From the NCBI RefSeq assembly GCF_001425865.1, contig NZ_LMDS01000004.1, forward strand, positions 685,515 through 749,514: 64,000 nt of DNA, written 5' to 3'. Numbering within the stretch: the stretch's first letter is position 1; each line of letters starts with the position of its first letter. The notes beneath the pieces were generated by a model. It saw nothing but the letters and a program-made list of their open reading frames with translations, was not told the origin of the DNA and did no database searches. The stretch is from Rhizobacter sp. Root404 (lineage in GTDB: Bacteria; Pseudomonadota; Gammaproteobacteria; Burkholderiales; Burkholderiaceae_C). Shown here one piece after another: positions 24,261-31,571 of the stretch. A program made the position numbers and the translations under genes.

Positions 24261-27200
24261 TCAGCGCGCCGCCGCGGCGCGCCCGCCGCCGCCCAGCGCG
24301 CCGGCCGGAGCCGCGGCCGCCGGCGCCAGCGCCGCCTGCACCTGCACCGCGGCACGCCGGCCGGCGATGAACGCATGGTCGGAGTTGTAGTACTCCCACT
24401 CGCTGTAGCGCCCCGCCAGCACGATGCCGAACGAGGCGAACCAGTCGCGGATGCAGGCCACGTTGGCGGCGCGCGCGTGGTCGTAGATCACGTAGGCGCA
24501 CGGCATGTCGACCTGGTTGGCGCATTCGATCTCGTCGTCGGGCCCGAGGATGCCGACCGCGCGGCAGTCGGCGATCGCGCGCGCGGTCAGCGCCTCACCG
24601 TCGCACGGCAGCGGCTTGCTCGGGCCGTAGGTGATCTCGCACGTCAGGCCGAAGCCGCCCGGCGGGTTGTTGTGCGGGCTCGCGTTGCCCTGCACGAAGA
24701 TGCGGTGGAACACCGTCTCCTCGGGGTAGTAGATCCAGTGCTTGTCGGTCAGGCGCTCGCGGCCGGCGGGCAGGCGCACGCCGAGGTTCACGCAGCGCAC
24801 CGCCACATGCCGCAAGCCTCGTGCGGCCGCCTGCACATCGGCCGGCGCCTCGTCGCCGCAGGCCTGCACGAGTTGCGGCAAGGGCATCGTGCTGACGAGC
24901 GCATCGAAGCTGATCGAGCGGCCGTCGTCGAAGCGCACGGTGCGCCGCGACGGCGACACGTGCAGCACGCTGGTGCGCACCGACAGTTCGCATTCGAGCA
25001 GCGGCAGGAAGCCGTCCATCAGCGCCTGGAAGCCGCCGCGCAGCGGGTAGCCGAAGCGCGCGTTCGGTCCCATCGGCGCGGGCGTCGGCTCGAGCGCGCC
25101 CTCGATCATCTGGCCGAGGTCGGGCAGCGGCACGCGGCCGCCGAGCCACGACGTTTCCATCTCGGCCAGCGGCACCGCCCACAGCTTGCGGTTGTACGGC
25201 GTCGCGAAGTGCTTGGCGATGCCCTTGCCCCAGACCCGGTCGATGAATTCCTCGAAGTTGGCCGGCGGCGTTGGCGGCGGCGCGCTCTGGTGGCTGTCGA
25301 TCGGCCCGAAGCGCGCCTCGATCGCACCGACCAGGCATTCCTTCAGCACCGCCGGCGGCAAGCCGTACAGCGAGCCCTGGAACGGATAGCGCGTGTAGAC
25401 GTTCTTGCTGTAGACCCAGGCCTCGCGGTTCTGCCAGTGCACGTTGTCGCCGAGCAGTCGCTCGTACATGTCGAGCACGTACGCATCGTTCGAGAACATG
25501 ATGTGGCCGGCGTGGTCGAACGTGTAGCCCTGCTGCGTCACCGACCGGCACCAGCCGCCGACCGTGTCGGCACGCTCGACCAGCAGCGTCTGCGCCGGCG
25601 CGGACGTGCCCTGTGCCAGGTGATATGCCGCCGCCAGCCCGGTCGGCCCGGCCCCGATCACCAGGTGCCGGACATGCCGCACCGTGCGCTTGACCACCGG
25701 CACGCCGTGCGGCGCGTCGCTCGCATCGGCCTCGCCCGCATGGCGCGCGGCGGAGCGCGTCATCGCGTCGATCTGCTCCAGCACGCGCTGCGCGGCGCGG
25801 TCCCAGGACGATTGCGCGACGGTCTCGCGGCTCGCCTCGCGCCGCCTCGCGCGGGCGTCCTCCGGCTCGGCCAGCGCGGCCTCGCAGGCGGCGATGAAGC
25901 CGGCGTGGTCGGACGCGATCCGCACCACCGCGCCGTAGAGCCCGACCACGTCGGGCACCGCGGTGCTGACGACCGGCTTGTCCCCCGCCAGGTACTCGAG
26001 CGTCTTGGTCGGGCTGATGAAGCGCGTGGCCTCGTTCAGCGCGAACGGCATCAGGCAGACGTCCCAGCCGGCCATCAGGTGCGGCAGCATCGGATACGGC
26101 TGCATGCCGAGCCAGTGCAGGTTCGGATGGCGCGGCAACTGCGCCGGATCGATCTTGACCACCGGACCGATCATCACGATCTGCCATCCGGGCCGGGCGC
26201 GCGCGAGCGCGTCGACCAGCGCCGTGTCGAGCCGCTCGTCGATCACGCCGAAGAAGCCGAGCCGCGGTCCGGGCAGCGCGCCCTGCAGGCGCTCGGCCTC
26301 GGCGGCGGCGTCGCTCGTCGGCGCGAGGCCGGCCGGCGCGAAGTGCGCCGCGTCGACCGAACTGGGCAGGCAGTGGACCTGCGGGTGCAGATGCCGCTTG
26401 GCCTCGTAGAGCGCCGGGCCGCCGGTGAAGACGAGGTCGGCCGCCTTCATCAACGCGGTCTCGCGCTGGCGCAGCTGGCGCGGTGCGTCCTTGAACGCGC
26501 TGAGTTCGTCCATGCAGTCGTAGACGACCGCACGCGGGCGCAGCTCGCTGAGCAGCGGCAGCGCCATCGGCGTGTAGAACCACACCAGGTAGTCGTCGAT
26601 CGCGTGGCTGCGCAGGTACTCGGCCAGCAACGGCTTGAGCACCGGCAGCTGGTCGTCGTGGAAGCCGCCGGCCGCGATCGGCGTGCGCGGCACCAGCACG
26701 TCGACGCCGGGGCCCTTCGGGATGCGGTCGATGCGCGCCGGCCCGTCGGCCGGGTCGAGGTGGACCGGCTCCTCGATGAACAGCACCGGGTGGTGCGGGC
26801 CGAGGCGCACCATCAGGTGCTGCGGACGCTGATAGACGAAGGCCCAGCGCAAATGGGAAAAGACGATCAGGTGGGACATCGGGGTCTCCGTGGTGGTTGA
26901 GTCTTCGGGCAGGATGCGTTGCCAGCGGGCCAGCGCCGCGGCGTAGTCGATGCACAGGCGCCGCGACAGCGGCGCTGTCGGGTCGGCCGGGTGGGCCACA
27001 TCCCACAGCCCGCTGCGATGCCAGTGGTCCGGCTCGTTCCAGTCGTGGCGATCGACCAGCGGGTACAGGCAGAGGCCGTCGACGGGCACGCCGGCGCGGC
27101 GCGCGGCGCGGACCTCGCTCGCCATGTCGTGCAGCCAGTCGGCGCGACCGACGCCGACGTGGCTGGTCTCGGCCAGGATCAGCGGGCGGCGGTAGCGCAG

Positions 27201-28097
27201 CCACGCCGCGCGAAGCAGCGCGGACAACGGACGCCGCCGCGGGTCCTGCTCGTGCCAGCGCAGGCGCCGCTCGGTGCCGACCTCCCACTGGCCGCTGTGG
27301 TAATGGTTGACGCCGACCAGGTCGAGCGCGTCGCGGGAGCCGCCGAGCTCGGCCTCGATGCGGCCTTCGATCATGTCCCAGGCCTGCCACTGGTAGTCCG
27401 CGACGCGCTGTGCCTGTGCCGCCAGATCGGGCCGATCGCGCGGCGTGCCGACGTGCACCACCGGCTCGATGTGCAGGAAGCGTGCGCGCGGATCGACCGC
27501 TCGGACCGCAGCGACGCCGGCCAGCACCGCGCGCACCAGGCGCCGCTTGAGCGCATAGCCGGACGCACTGCTGGTCTCGCCGGCGTTGGCCGGGTCGCCG
27601 CGGTACGGGTGGATCAGGTTGGTCGCGCTCGCGGCCCAGGCCAGGAAGCCGATCTCGTTGACCAGGTTGTAGATGGGCGCGCGCACGCTGCGTTGCCCGA
27701 TCGTCCGTGCCACGGCGGCCGCGAACGCCGCGAAGCGCGGCACCAGCGCCTCGTCGAACAGGTCGACGTCGGGCGGCGTACCGTAGTGCATCAGCGTCCA
27801 CACGACCTGCAGGCCGTGGCGCTCGGCGCTGCGCGCGATCCGCACCGCGCGCTGCAGGTCGAAGTGCCCGGGCGAGGGCTCGCACAGGCGCCAGCCGATG
27901 CTTTCGCGGACGACGCCGATGCCGCGCGCCGCAGCGTTCGCGTGGTCCTCGTCGAGCCGCTCGAGGTGGCCGTTGCTGGCGGCCATGTCGAGCGCGACGC
28001 GCTGTCCGTTGACGTGGTCGGCGCCTTCGAAGCCGCCCATCCAGAACGACGCGAACGGCGAGACGCAACGGGACGGCGAATGGGGTGGCGGATTCAC
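24261..28097 (-). CDS. GH-GT-UGM-like continuous frame: glycosidase, glycosyltransferase and FAD mutase-like domains
   Basis: One uninterrupted frame of about 1,278 codons from a GTG at 28097 (ATG 28040 is an alternative). Domain 1 (about 1-405) is a TIM-barrel glycosidase-like module with an acid/base motif NLVNEIGFLAW and nucleophile-like LILAETSHVG. Domain 2 starts with MSHLIVFSHLRWAFVYQRPQ at 26879, preceded by GGAGACCCCG, so it may be translated separately; it is a GT1/TuaH-like glycosyltransferase. Domain 3 (LVIGAGPTGLAAAYHLAQG, DHAGHIMFSNDAYV) is an FAD-binding UDP-galactopyranose-mutase/amine-oxidase-like module. No stop separates domain 1 from domain 2. Likely cytosolic exopolysaccharide synthesis functions. 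Confidence 0.75.
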   Translation of the reverse strand: MNPPPHSPSRCVSPFASFWMGGFEGADHVNGQRVALDMAASNGHLERLDEDHANAAARGIGVVRESIGWRLCEPSPGHFDLQRAVRIARSAERHGLQVVWTLMHYGTPPDVDLFDEALVPRFAAFAAAVARTIGQRSVRAPIYNLVNEIGFLAWAASATNLIHPYRGDPANAGETSSASGYALKRRLVRAVLAGVAAVRAVDPRARFLHIEPVVHVGTPRDRPDLAAQAQRVADYQWQAWDMIEGRIEAELGGSRDALDLVGVNHYHSGQWEVGTERRLRWHEQDPRRRPLSALLRAAWLRYRRPLILAETSHVGVGRADWLHDMASEVRAARRAGVPVDGLCLYPLVDRHDWNEPDHWHRSGLWDVAHPADPTAPLSRRLCIDYAAALARWQRILPEDSTTTETPMSHLIVFSHLRWAFVYQRPQHLMVRLGPHHPVLFIEEPVHLDPADGPARIDRIPKGPGVDVLVPRTPIAAGGFHDDQLPVLKPLLAEYLRSHAIDDYLVWFYTPMALPLLSELRPRAVVYDCMDELSAFKDAPRQLRQRETALMKAADLVFTGGPALYEAKRHLHPQVHCLPSSVDAAHFAPAGLAPTSDAAAEAERLQGALPGPRLGFFGVIDERLDTALVDALARARPGWQIVMIGPVVKIDPAQLPRHPNLHWLGMQPYPMLPHLMAGWDVCLMPFALNEATRFISPTKTLEYLAGDKPVVSTAVPDVVGLYGAVVRIASDHAGFIAACEAALAEPEDARARRREASRETVAQSSWDRAAQRVLEQIDAMTRSAARHAGEADASDAPHGVPVVKRTVRHVRHLVIGAGPTGLAAAYHLAQGTSAPAQTLLVERADTVGGWCRSVTQQGYTFDHAGHIMFSNDAYVLDMYERLLGDNVHWQNREAWVYSKNVYTRYPFQGSLYGLPPAVLKECLVGAIEARFGPIDSHQSAPPPTPPANFEEFIDRVWGKGIAKHFATPYNRKLWAVPLAEMETSWLGGRVPLPDLGQMIEGALEPTPAPMGPNARFGYPLRGGFQALMDGFLPLLECELSVRTSVLHVSPSRRTVRFDDGRSISFDALVSTMPLPQLVQACGDEAPADVQAAARGLRHVAVRCVNLGVRLPAGRERLTDKHWIYYPEETVFHRIFVQGNASPHNNPPGGFGLTCEITYGPSKPLPCDGEALTARAIADCRAVGILGPDDEIECANQVDMPCAYVIYDHARAANVACIRDWFASFGIVLAGRYSEWEYYNSDHAFIAGRRAAVQVQAALAPAAAAPAGALGGGGRAAAAR

Positions 28098-28129
28098 TGC
28101 AACGGCAACTGGACGGATGCCCCCGAATG

Positions 28130-28144
28130 GCAAGCGGTGTGCCG
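28130..28144 (-). promoter_or_regulatory. Candidate sigma-54 promoter for the GH-GT-UGM-like frame
   Basis: CGGCACACCGCTTGC on the minus strand, exact spacing, 33 bases from the GTG at 28097. Pairs divergently with 28153-28167. Confidence 0.55.
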
Positions 28145-28152
28145 CGGTGCCG

Positions 28153-28167
28153 CGGCATGCGCGTTGC
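28153..28167 (+). promoter_or_regulatory. Candidate sigma-54 promoter for the DUF2383 gene
   Basis: CGGCATGCGCGTTGC, exact spacing, 41 bases before the ATG at 28208. Confidence 0.55.
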
Positions 28168-28207
28168 CCGGTCTTCACGCAACCAACGCGGCGCGTGCCG
28201 AACCACC

Positions 28208-28681
28208 ATGAACGACGACACCACGGTCGACCTGCTCAACGACCTGCTCGAGACCTGCAGCGACGCCGAGTGCTGTTGCCGCGGCGCGGCCGCGCAGGCC
28301 GAATCGGCGGAACTCAAACGCGCGCTCGACGAAGCCGCGACCGGCTGTGCGCAGGCCGCGGCGGAGCTCGCGTCGCTGGTGCGCCAGCGTGGCGGTGAGC
28401 CCGAATCCGGCGGCTCGGTCGGCGGCACGCTGCAGCGCGGCTGGCAGGCCGTGACGAGCACGCTGGGCGGCAGTGGCGACAAGGCCCTGCTCGACGAATG
28501 CGAGCAGGTGCTGAACGGCACCGCCGCCGATTACCGCAAGGCGCTCAACGACCCGAGCCTGCCGGAGACGGTGCGGACGATCGTCGATCGCCAGCTCGAC
28601 GGCGCACGCCGGCGGCACGACCTGATCCGCCACTTGCGCGACCGCTGGTCCGGCGTGCAACCGGACCGTCCGCCACGCTGA
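28208..28681 (+). CDS. DUF2383 (PA2169-like) four-helix protein
   Basis: 157 residues from ATG 28208. All-helical, ferritin-like pattern: TVDLLNDLLETCSDAECCCR, then ALDEAATGCAQAAAELASLV, a long middle with GWQAVTSTLGG, and LDECEQVLNGTAADYRKAL. This fits the PA2169/DUF2383 family, of unknown function but common in stress-induced gene sets. No signal sequence; cytosolic. The Asp-Ala-Glu-Cys-Cys-Cys cluster near residue 20 is notable. It converges on the SDR gene with six bases between the stops. Confidence 0.82.
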   Translation: MNDDTTVDLLNDLLETCSDAECCCRGAAAQAESAELKRALDEAATGCAQAAAELASLVRQRGGEPESGGSVGGTLQRGWQAVTSTLGGSGDKALLDECEQVLNGTAADYRKALNDPSLPETVRTIVDRQLDGARRRHDLIRHLRDRWSGVQPDRPPR

Positions 28682-28687
28682 ACGCGT

Positions 28688-29689
28688 TCAGGAGGCGCCG
28701 ATCGAACCGGTCACCGGCAACACGATGCCGGTGATGTAGCCCGAGCACACCGGCGCGGCGAGGAACACGTAGGCGGGGGACAGCTCCTCGGGTTGCGCGG
28801 GTCGCTTCATGTCGGTCTGGCTGCCGAATTCGGCGACCTTCTCGGCCGGGGCATCGGCCGGGTTCAGCGGCGTCCACACCGGCCCCGGCGCCACCGCGTT
28901 GACGCGGATCCCACGCGGCAGCACGTTCTGCGCGAGCGCCTTCGTGAAGGCGTGGATCGCGCCCTTGGTGGTCGAGTAGTCGAGCAGGTGCGAACTGCCT
29001 TCGAGGCCGGTGACCGAGCCGGTGTTGATGATGCTGCCGCCGCGCTTCAGGTGGCGCAGCGCCGCCTTGGCCATGTGGAAGTAGCCGTAGACGTTGGTGC
29101 GCAGGGTCTGGTCGAAGCGCTCCTCGGTGAGGTCGTCCAGCGACTCGGCGTGCTCCTGGAACGCGGCGTTGTTGACCAGCACGTCGAGCTGGCCGAAGGC
29201 CTCGACCGTGCGGTCGACCGCGCGCACGCAGTACGAAGGGTCCTTCACGTCGCCGGGCAGCAGCAGGCAGCGCGTGCCCTCGGCCTCGACGCAGCGCTTC
29301 GTCTCCTCGGCGTCGATCTGCTCGTTCAGGTAACCGATCGCCACGTCCGCCCCTTCGCGCGCGAACAGCACCGCGACGGCGCGGCCGATGCCGGAGTCGC
29401 CGCCGGTGATCAACGCGACCTGGCCTTTCAGCTTGCCGCTGCCGACATAGTCGGGCGCCATGAAGCGCGGCGCGAGCTCGAGGTCGGCTTCGTGCCCGGG
29501 CTTGCTCAGATGCTGCGCCGGCAACTCGGTCGGCTGGTCGCGTGCGCCGGCTTGCACCGGCTGCTTCTTCTCCTTCTCGCCGGACGACGACTGGGCGGCA
29601 TCGCGCTGGTCCTGCTCGTGCTGGATCGCGCGCTGGGTCTGCGCCGTCTTCTCGGCGGCCGGGTCGGTCGAGGTGGGGTCGTTCGCCAT
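28688..29689 (-). CDS. SDR-family oxidoreductase with long polar N-terminus
   Basis: 333 residues from ATG 29689, with CCAGGAGCCCCC upstream. The first 75 residues are polar and Gln/Glu/Lys-rich; the Rossmann domain follows: ALITGGDSGIGRAVAVLFAR, NNAAFQE, the catalytic Ser in NTGSVTGLEGSS and YxxxK as DYSTTKGAIHAFTKAL. The N-terminal extension and overall form match the YdaD/YhdF/glucose-dehydrogenase-like SDRs associated with general stress. Substrate unknown; NAD(P)-dependent by family. A GGGAACG-type -24/-12 element precedes it, divergent from the YqjE-like gene. Confidence 0.9.
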   Translation of the reverse strand: MANDPTSTDPAAEKTAQTQRAIQHEQDQRDAAQSSSGEKEKKQPVQAGARDQPTELPAQHLSKPGHEADLELAPRFMAPDYVGSGKLKGQVALITGGDSGIGRAVAVLFAREGADVAIGYLNEQIDAEETKRCVEAEGTRCLLLPGDVKDPSYCVRAVDRTVEAFGQLDVLVNNAAFQEHAESLDDLTEERFDQTLRTNVYGYFHMAKAALRHLKRGGSIINTGSVTGLEGSSHLLDYSTTKGAIHAFTKALAQNVLPRGIRVNAVAPGPVWTPLNPADAPAEKVAEFGSQTDMKRPAQPEELSPAYVFLAAPVCSGYITGIVLPVTGSIGAS

Positions 29690-29726
29690 GGGGGCTCCTG
29701 GTTGTTCGGGGTGTCCGGGCGCGGGG

Positions 29727-29741
29727 GCAGCCGGCGTTCCC
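29727..29741 (-). promoter_or_regulatory. Candidate sigma-54 promoter for the SDR gene
   Basis: GGGAACGCCGGCTGC on the minus strand: exact spacing but CTGC instead of TTGC at -12; 38 bases from the ATG. Confidence 0.4.
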
Positions 29742-29806
29742 GCGGATCGCCGTCGGTCGAATGCCGACCCGCGAAAAAGTTGCGGCAAGCTCGCGTCACG
29801 GCCGCC

Positions 29807-29821
29807 GGGCATGCCGGTTGC
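29807..29821 (+). promoter_or_regulatory. Candidate sigma-54 promoter for the YqjE-like operon
   Basis: GGGCATGCCGGTTGC, exact spacing. It sits only 12 bases before the chosen ATG, which would leave no leader; either the start codon lies further in or translation is leaderless. Confidence 0.4.
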
Positions 29822-29832
29822 CGGACGGTTGC

Positions 29833-30261
29833 ATGCGTCCTGCGTCCACCAGCCCGTCGTTGATCGCCCTGCTGCGATCCCTTATCCATCTGATCCCGGC
29901 GATCGTCAGCGACCGGGTCCACCTGCTCACCCTGGAACTGCGACGCGCGATGCAGGCGCTGGTCGGCATCGTCGCGCTGATGCTGTGCGCGGTGGTGCTG
30001 CTGCTGACCACCTGGGTCGCGCTGTGGGCCGCGCTCGCCGCCGCGTTGATCGACGCAGGCTGGGGCATCGGGTGGGTGGCGCTGCTGATCGTCGCGCTGA
30101 ATGGTGGTGCCGCCGCCTTCGCGCTGCTGCGCGCGAGCCGACTCGCCGCGCTGCTCACGCTGCCGGCCACGGTCCGCCGCCTCACGCTGCCGCCGCCGCC
30201 CGAGGCGGCCTTGCCGAAGGATGCCGCACCGTCCGTCACGCCAGCAGGAGCCACACGATGA
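29833..30261 (+). CDS. YqjE/phage-holin-like membrane protein
   Basis: 142 residues from ATG 29833 (start uncertain because a promoter-like element lies only 12 bases upstream and no Shine-Dalgarno is visible). A cytosolic helix (VSDRVHLLTLELRRAMQ) is followed by two hydrophobic segments (LVGIVALMLCAVVLLLTTWV; GIGWVALLIVALNGGAAAFA) and a polar tail, matching the YqjE/DUF1469 holin-superfamily layout. In enterobacteria yqjE neighbours yqjD/yqjK in a stress-related operon. Its stop overlaps the next ATG. Confidence 0.75.
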   Translation: MRPASTSPSLIALLRSLIHLIPAIVSDRVHLLTLELRRAMQALVGIVALMLCAVVLLLTTWVALWAALAAALIDAGWGIGWVALLIVALNGGAAAFALLRASRLAALLTLPATVRRLTLPPPPEAALPKDAAPSVTPAGATR

Positions 30262-30689
30262 GCGACGACCTGGACACGCAGATCCGCCGCGCCGAGATGA
30301 CCGTCGTCGAGAGCGATCGGCGCCTGCTGCAGACCGCGCGGCAACTCGCGCCCGCGTCCCGCGGCGCCGCGCAGCGCGCCGCCTGGATCGGCGGCGGCAG
30401 CCTCGCGGTGATCGCATCGACCTGGCTGGTCGTGCGCGCGCTGTCGCGCCCTGCGCCGCCGCCCCCCTGGTGGTCCGCACGAAAGGCGGCGAGCCCGCCA
30501 CCCCCGCCGCCCGCGAATCCGCCCTCGGCGCGTGGCTGGCGCCGCGCCATGGAACTGGGCGGCGCGCTGATGGGCTCGGCGTTGCGTTCGGGTCTCGCGC
30601 CGGCGGCACCCAAGACCGCCGCCGCCGCGCCGCTCGCCTTCGCGACGGCATGGCGCTGGTTCAGCCAGCGCCGCGCCACGCGCCGCTGA
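30258..30689 (+). CDS. Small proline-rich membrane-associated protein (YqjK-position gene)
   Basis: 143 residues from ATG 30258, with CAGGAG upstream; overlaps the previous stop (ATGA). A helical N-terminus (DDLDTQIRRAEMTVVESDRR), one hydrophobic segment (AAWIGGGSLAVIASTWLVVR), then a Pro-rich stretch and a second Ala-rich segment near the C-terminus. Family not confidently recognised, but the position after a yqjE-like gene suggests a partner of the YqjD/YqjK kind. The operon is followed by a strong intrinsic terminator about 180 bp downstream. Confidence 0.65.
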   Translation: MSDDLDTQIRRAEMTVVESDRRLLQTARQLAPASRGAAQRAAWIGGGSLAVIASTWLVVRALSRPAPPPPWWSARKAASPPPPPPANPPSARGWRRAMELGGALMGSALRSGLAPAAPKTAAAAPLAFATAWRWFSQRRATRR

Positions 30690-30866
30690 CCGCCGGGCCC
30701 ATTCAGGCCGCCGGCCGCAGCGCGCGAATCTGCAGCACCGGCACGGCTATGCGGTGGTACCGGCACGCAGAGAACCATGCACAACGGCAGCCGCAACGAC
30801 AGGGCCATGGCGCCGCGGGCGGACCGCAGCTGATTCACGGGGTGGGTCCCCCAAGGGGCCCTTGAG

Positions 30867-30903
30867 ATGGAGCCCGAGCGCGCCTCGGGCTCCATTCTTT
30901 TTT
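30867..30903 (+). terminator. Rho-independent terminator
   Basis: A 12-bp perfect stem (ATGGAGCCCGAG against CTCGGGCTCCAT) with loop CGCGC, followed by TCTTTTTT. This is the clearest intrinsic terminator in the window and would stop plus-strand transcription from the YqjE-like operon. Confidence 0.9.
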
Positions 30904-30988
30904 GATGCCCATGAGGCCGGACGCCATGGCTGAAAGCCTTGCGGCAGGCGCATCGATCGACAACGTTCCACGGGACCGCTGGCGTGCA

Positions 30989-31003
30989 CGGCACGCCGGT
31001 TGC
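30989..31003 (+). promoter_or_regulatory. Sigma-54-like element before the rpoN fragment
   Basis: CGGCACGCCGGTTGC, near-perfect -24/-12 consensus, but only 12 bases before the fragment's ATG. Confidence 0.4.
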
Positions 31004-31014
31004 CCCCAGGCGGC

Positions 31015-31325
31015 ATGAACCCCAAACCGCTTCCAGCGACTGACGCGCGCCGCTTGCACGCCCATCTGCGCGCGCAGGCCGAGCGCCTGCCGCTGCCCGA
31101 GGCGGAACGCACGCTGGTGGGCACGATCATTGACGCGCTCGACGACGACGGCTACTTCCGCCAGGACCTGGCCGATGTCGCCGCGCGCGCCGGGCTCGAC
31201 CTCGAGCGCGACTACTTCGAGCTCAACACCGCGCTGCGGCTGGTGCAATCGCTGCAGCCGGCCGGCGTCGGGGCGCGCACGCTGGCCGAGAGCGCACTGC
31301 TGCAGATGCGGCGCCGAGTTCGCGG
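31015..31325 (+). pseudogene. rpoN paralogue fragment (core-binding region)
   Basis: From ATG 31015 the frame gives about 100 residues matching the middle of sigma-54: ERTLVGTIIDALDDDGYFRQ and YFELNTALRLVQSLQPAGVG, then ARTLAESALLQM. The same segment in the intact rpoN at 20896 reads LDDDGYCR and NMALRLVQSFDPAGVGARTI, so this is a diverged paralogue, not a recent copy. Region I and the whole DNA-binding domain are absent. After about 31325 the reading loses similarity and a carbamoyltransferase tail begins in another frame. It could at most make a short polymerase-binding peptide. Confidence 0.8.
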
Positions 31326-31376
31326 CGCAGCCGCTCGCCGGGCATCGCCGGGTTCGACCCGGGACCCGCGATGATC

Positions 31377-31571
31377 ACGCACCCGCAGTTCCACGCGCTG
31401 CTGCAGGCGTTCGGCCGCCGCACCGGCGTGCCGGTGCTGGTCAACACCTCGTTCAACGTGCGTGGCGAGCCGATCGTCGCGACGCCGCGCGCCGCGATCG
31501 AGGCGTTCTTCGGCACCCCGCTCGACGCGCTGGTGATCGGACCGAACCTGGTCGAGAAGCGGCCCGCCTAG
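31377..31571 (+). pseudogene. Carbamoyltransferase C-terminal fragment
   Basis: About 64 residues: HPQFHALLQAFGRRTGVPVL, then VNTSFNVRGEPIVATPRAAI and FFGTPLDALVIGPNLVEK. NTSFNxRGEPIV is the hallmark of the C-terminal domain of NodU/TobZ-type O-carbamoyltransferases. The roughly 500 upstream residues are missing; instead the DNA runs straight from an rpoN fragment. An ATG at 31371 opens the frame but the product would be inactive. Its stop overlaps the stop of the opposite-strand receiver protein by four bases. Confidence 0.75.

Larger units (their letters stand above)
30690..31014. other. Intergenic region holding a terminator and a promoter-like element
   Basis: About 325 bp. The first 175 bp show no gene or repeat I can identify; then a perfect intrinsic terminator (30867-30903) and a sigma-54-like element (30989-31003) in front of the rpoN fragment. 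Confidence 0.6.

Noticed and set aside
23052..26900. Plus-strand open frame of almost 1,300 codons opposite the glycosyltransferase region
   Set aside because: Antisense shadow; no domain, extreme Arg/Gly/Ala/Val/His composition.
30690..30866. A small RNA or riboswitch before the strong terminator
   Set aside because: The region ends in a good terminator but I could not find a promoter or a conserved riboswitch core.
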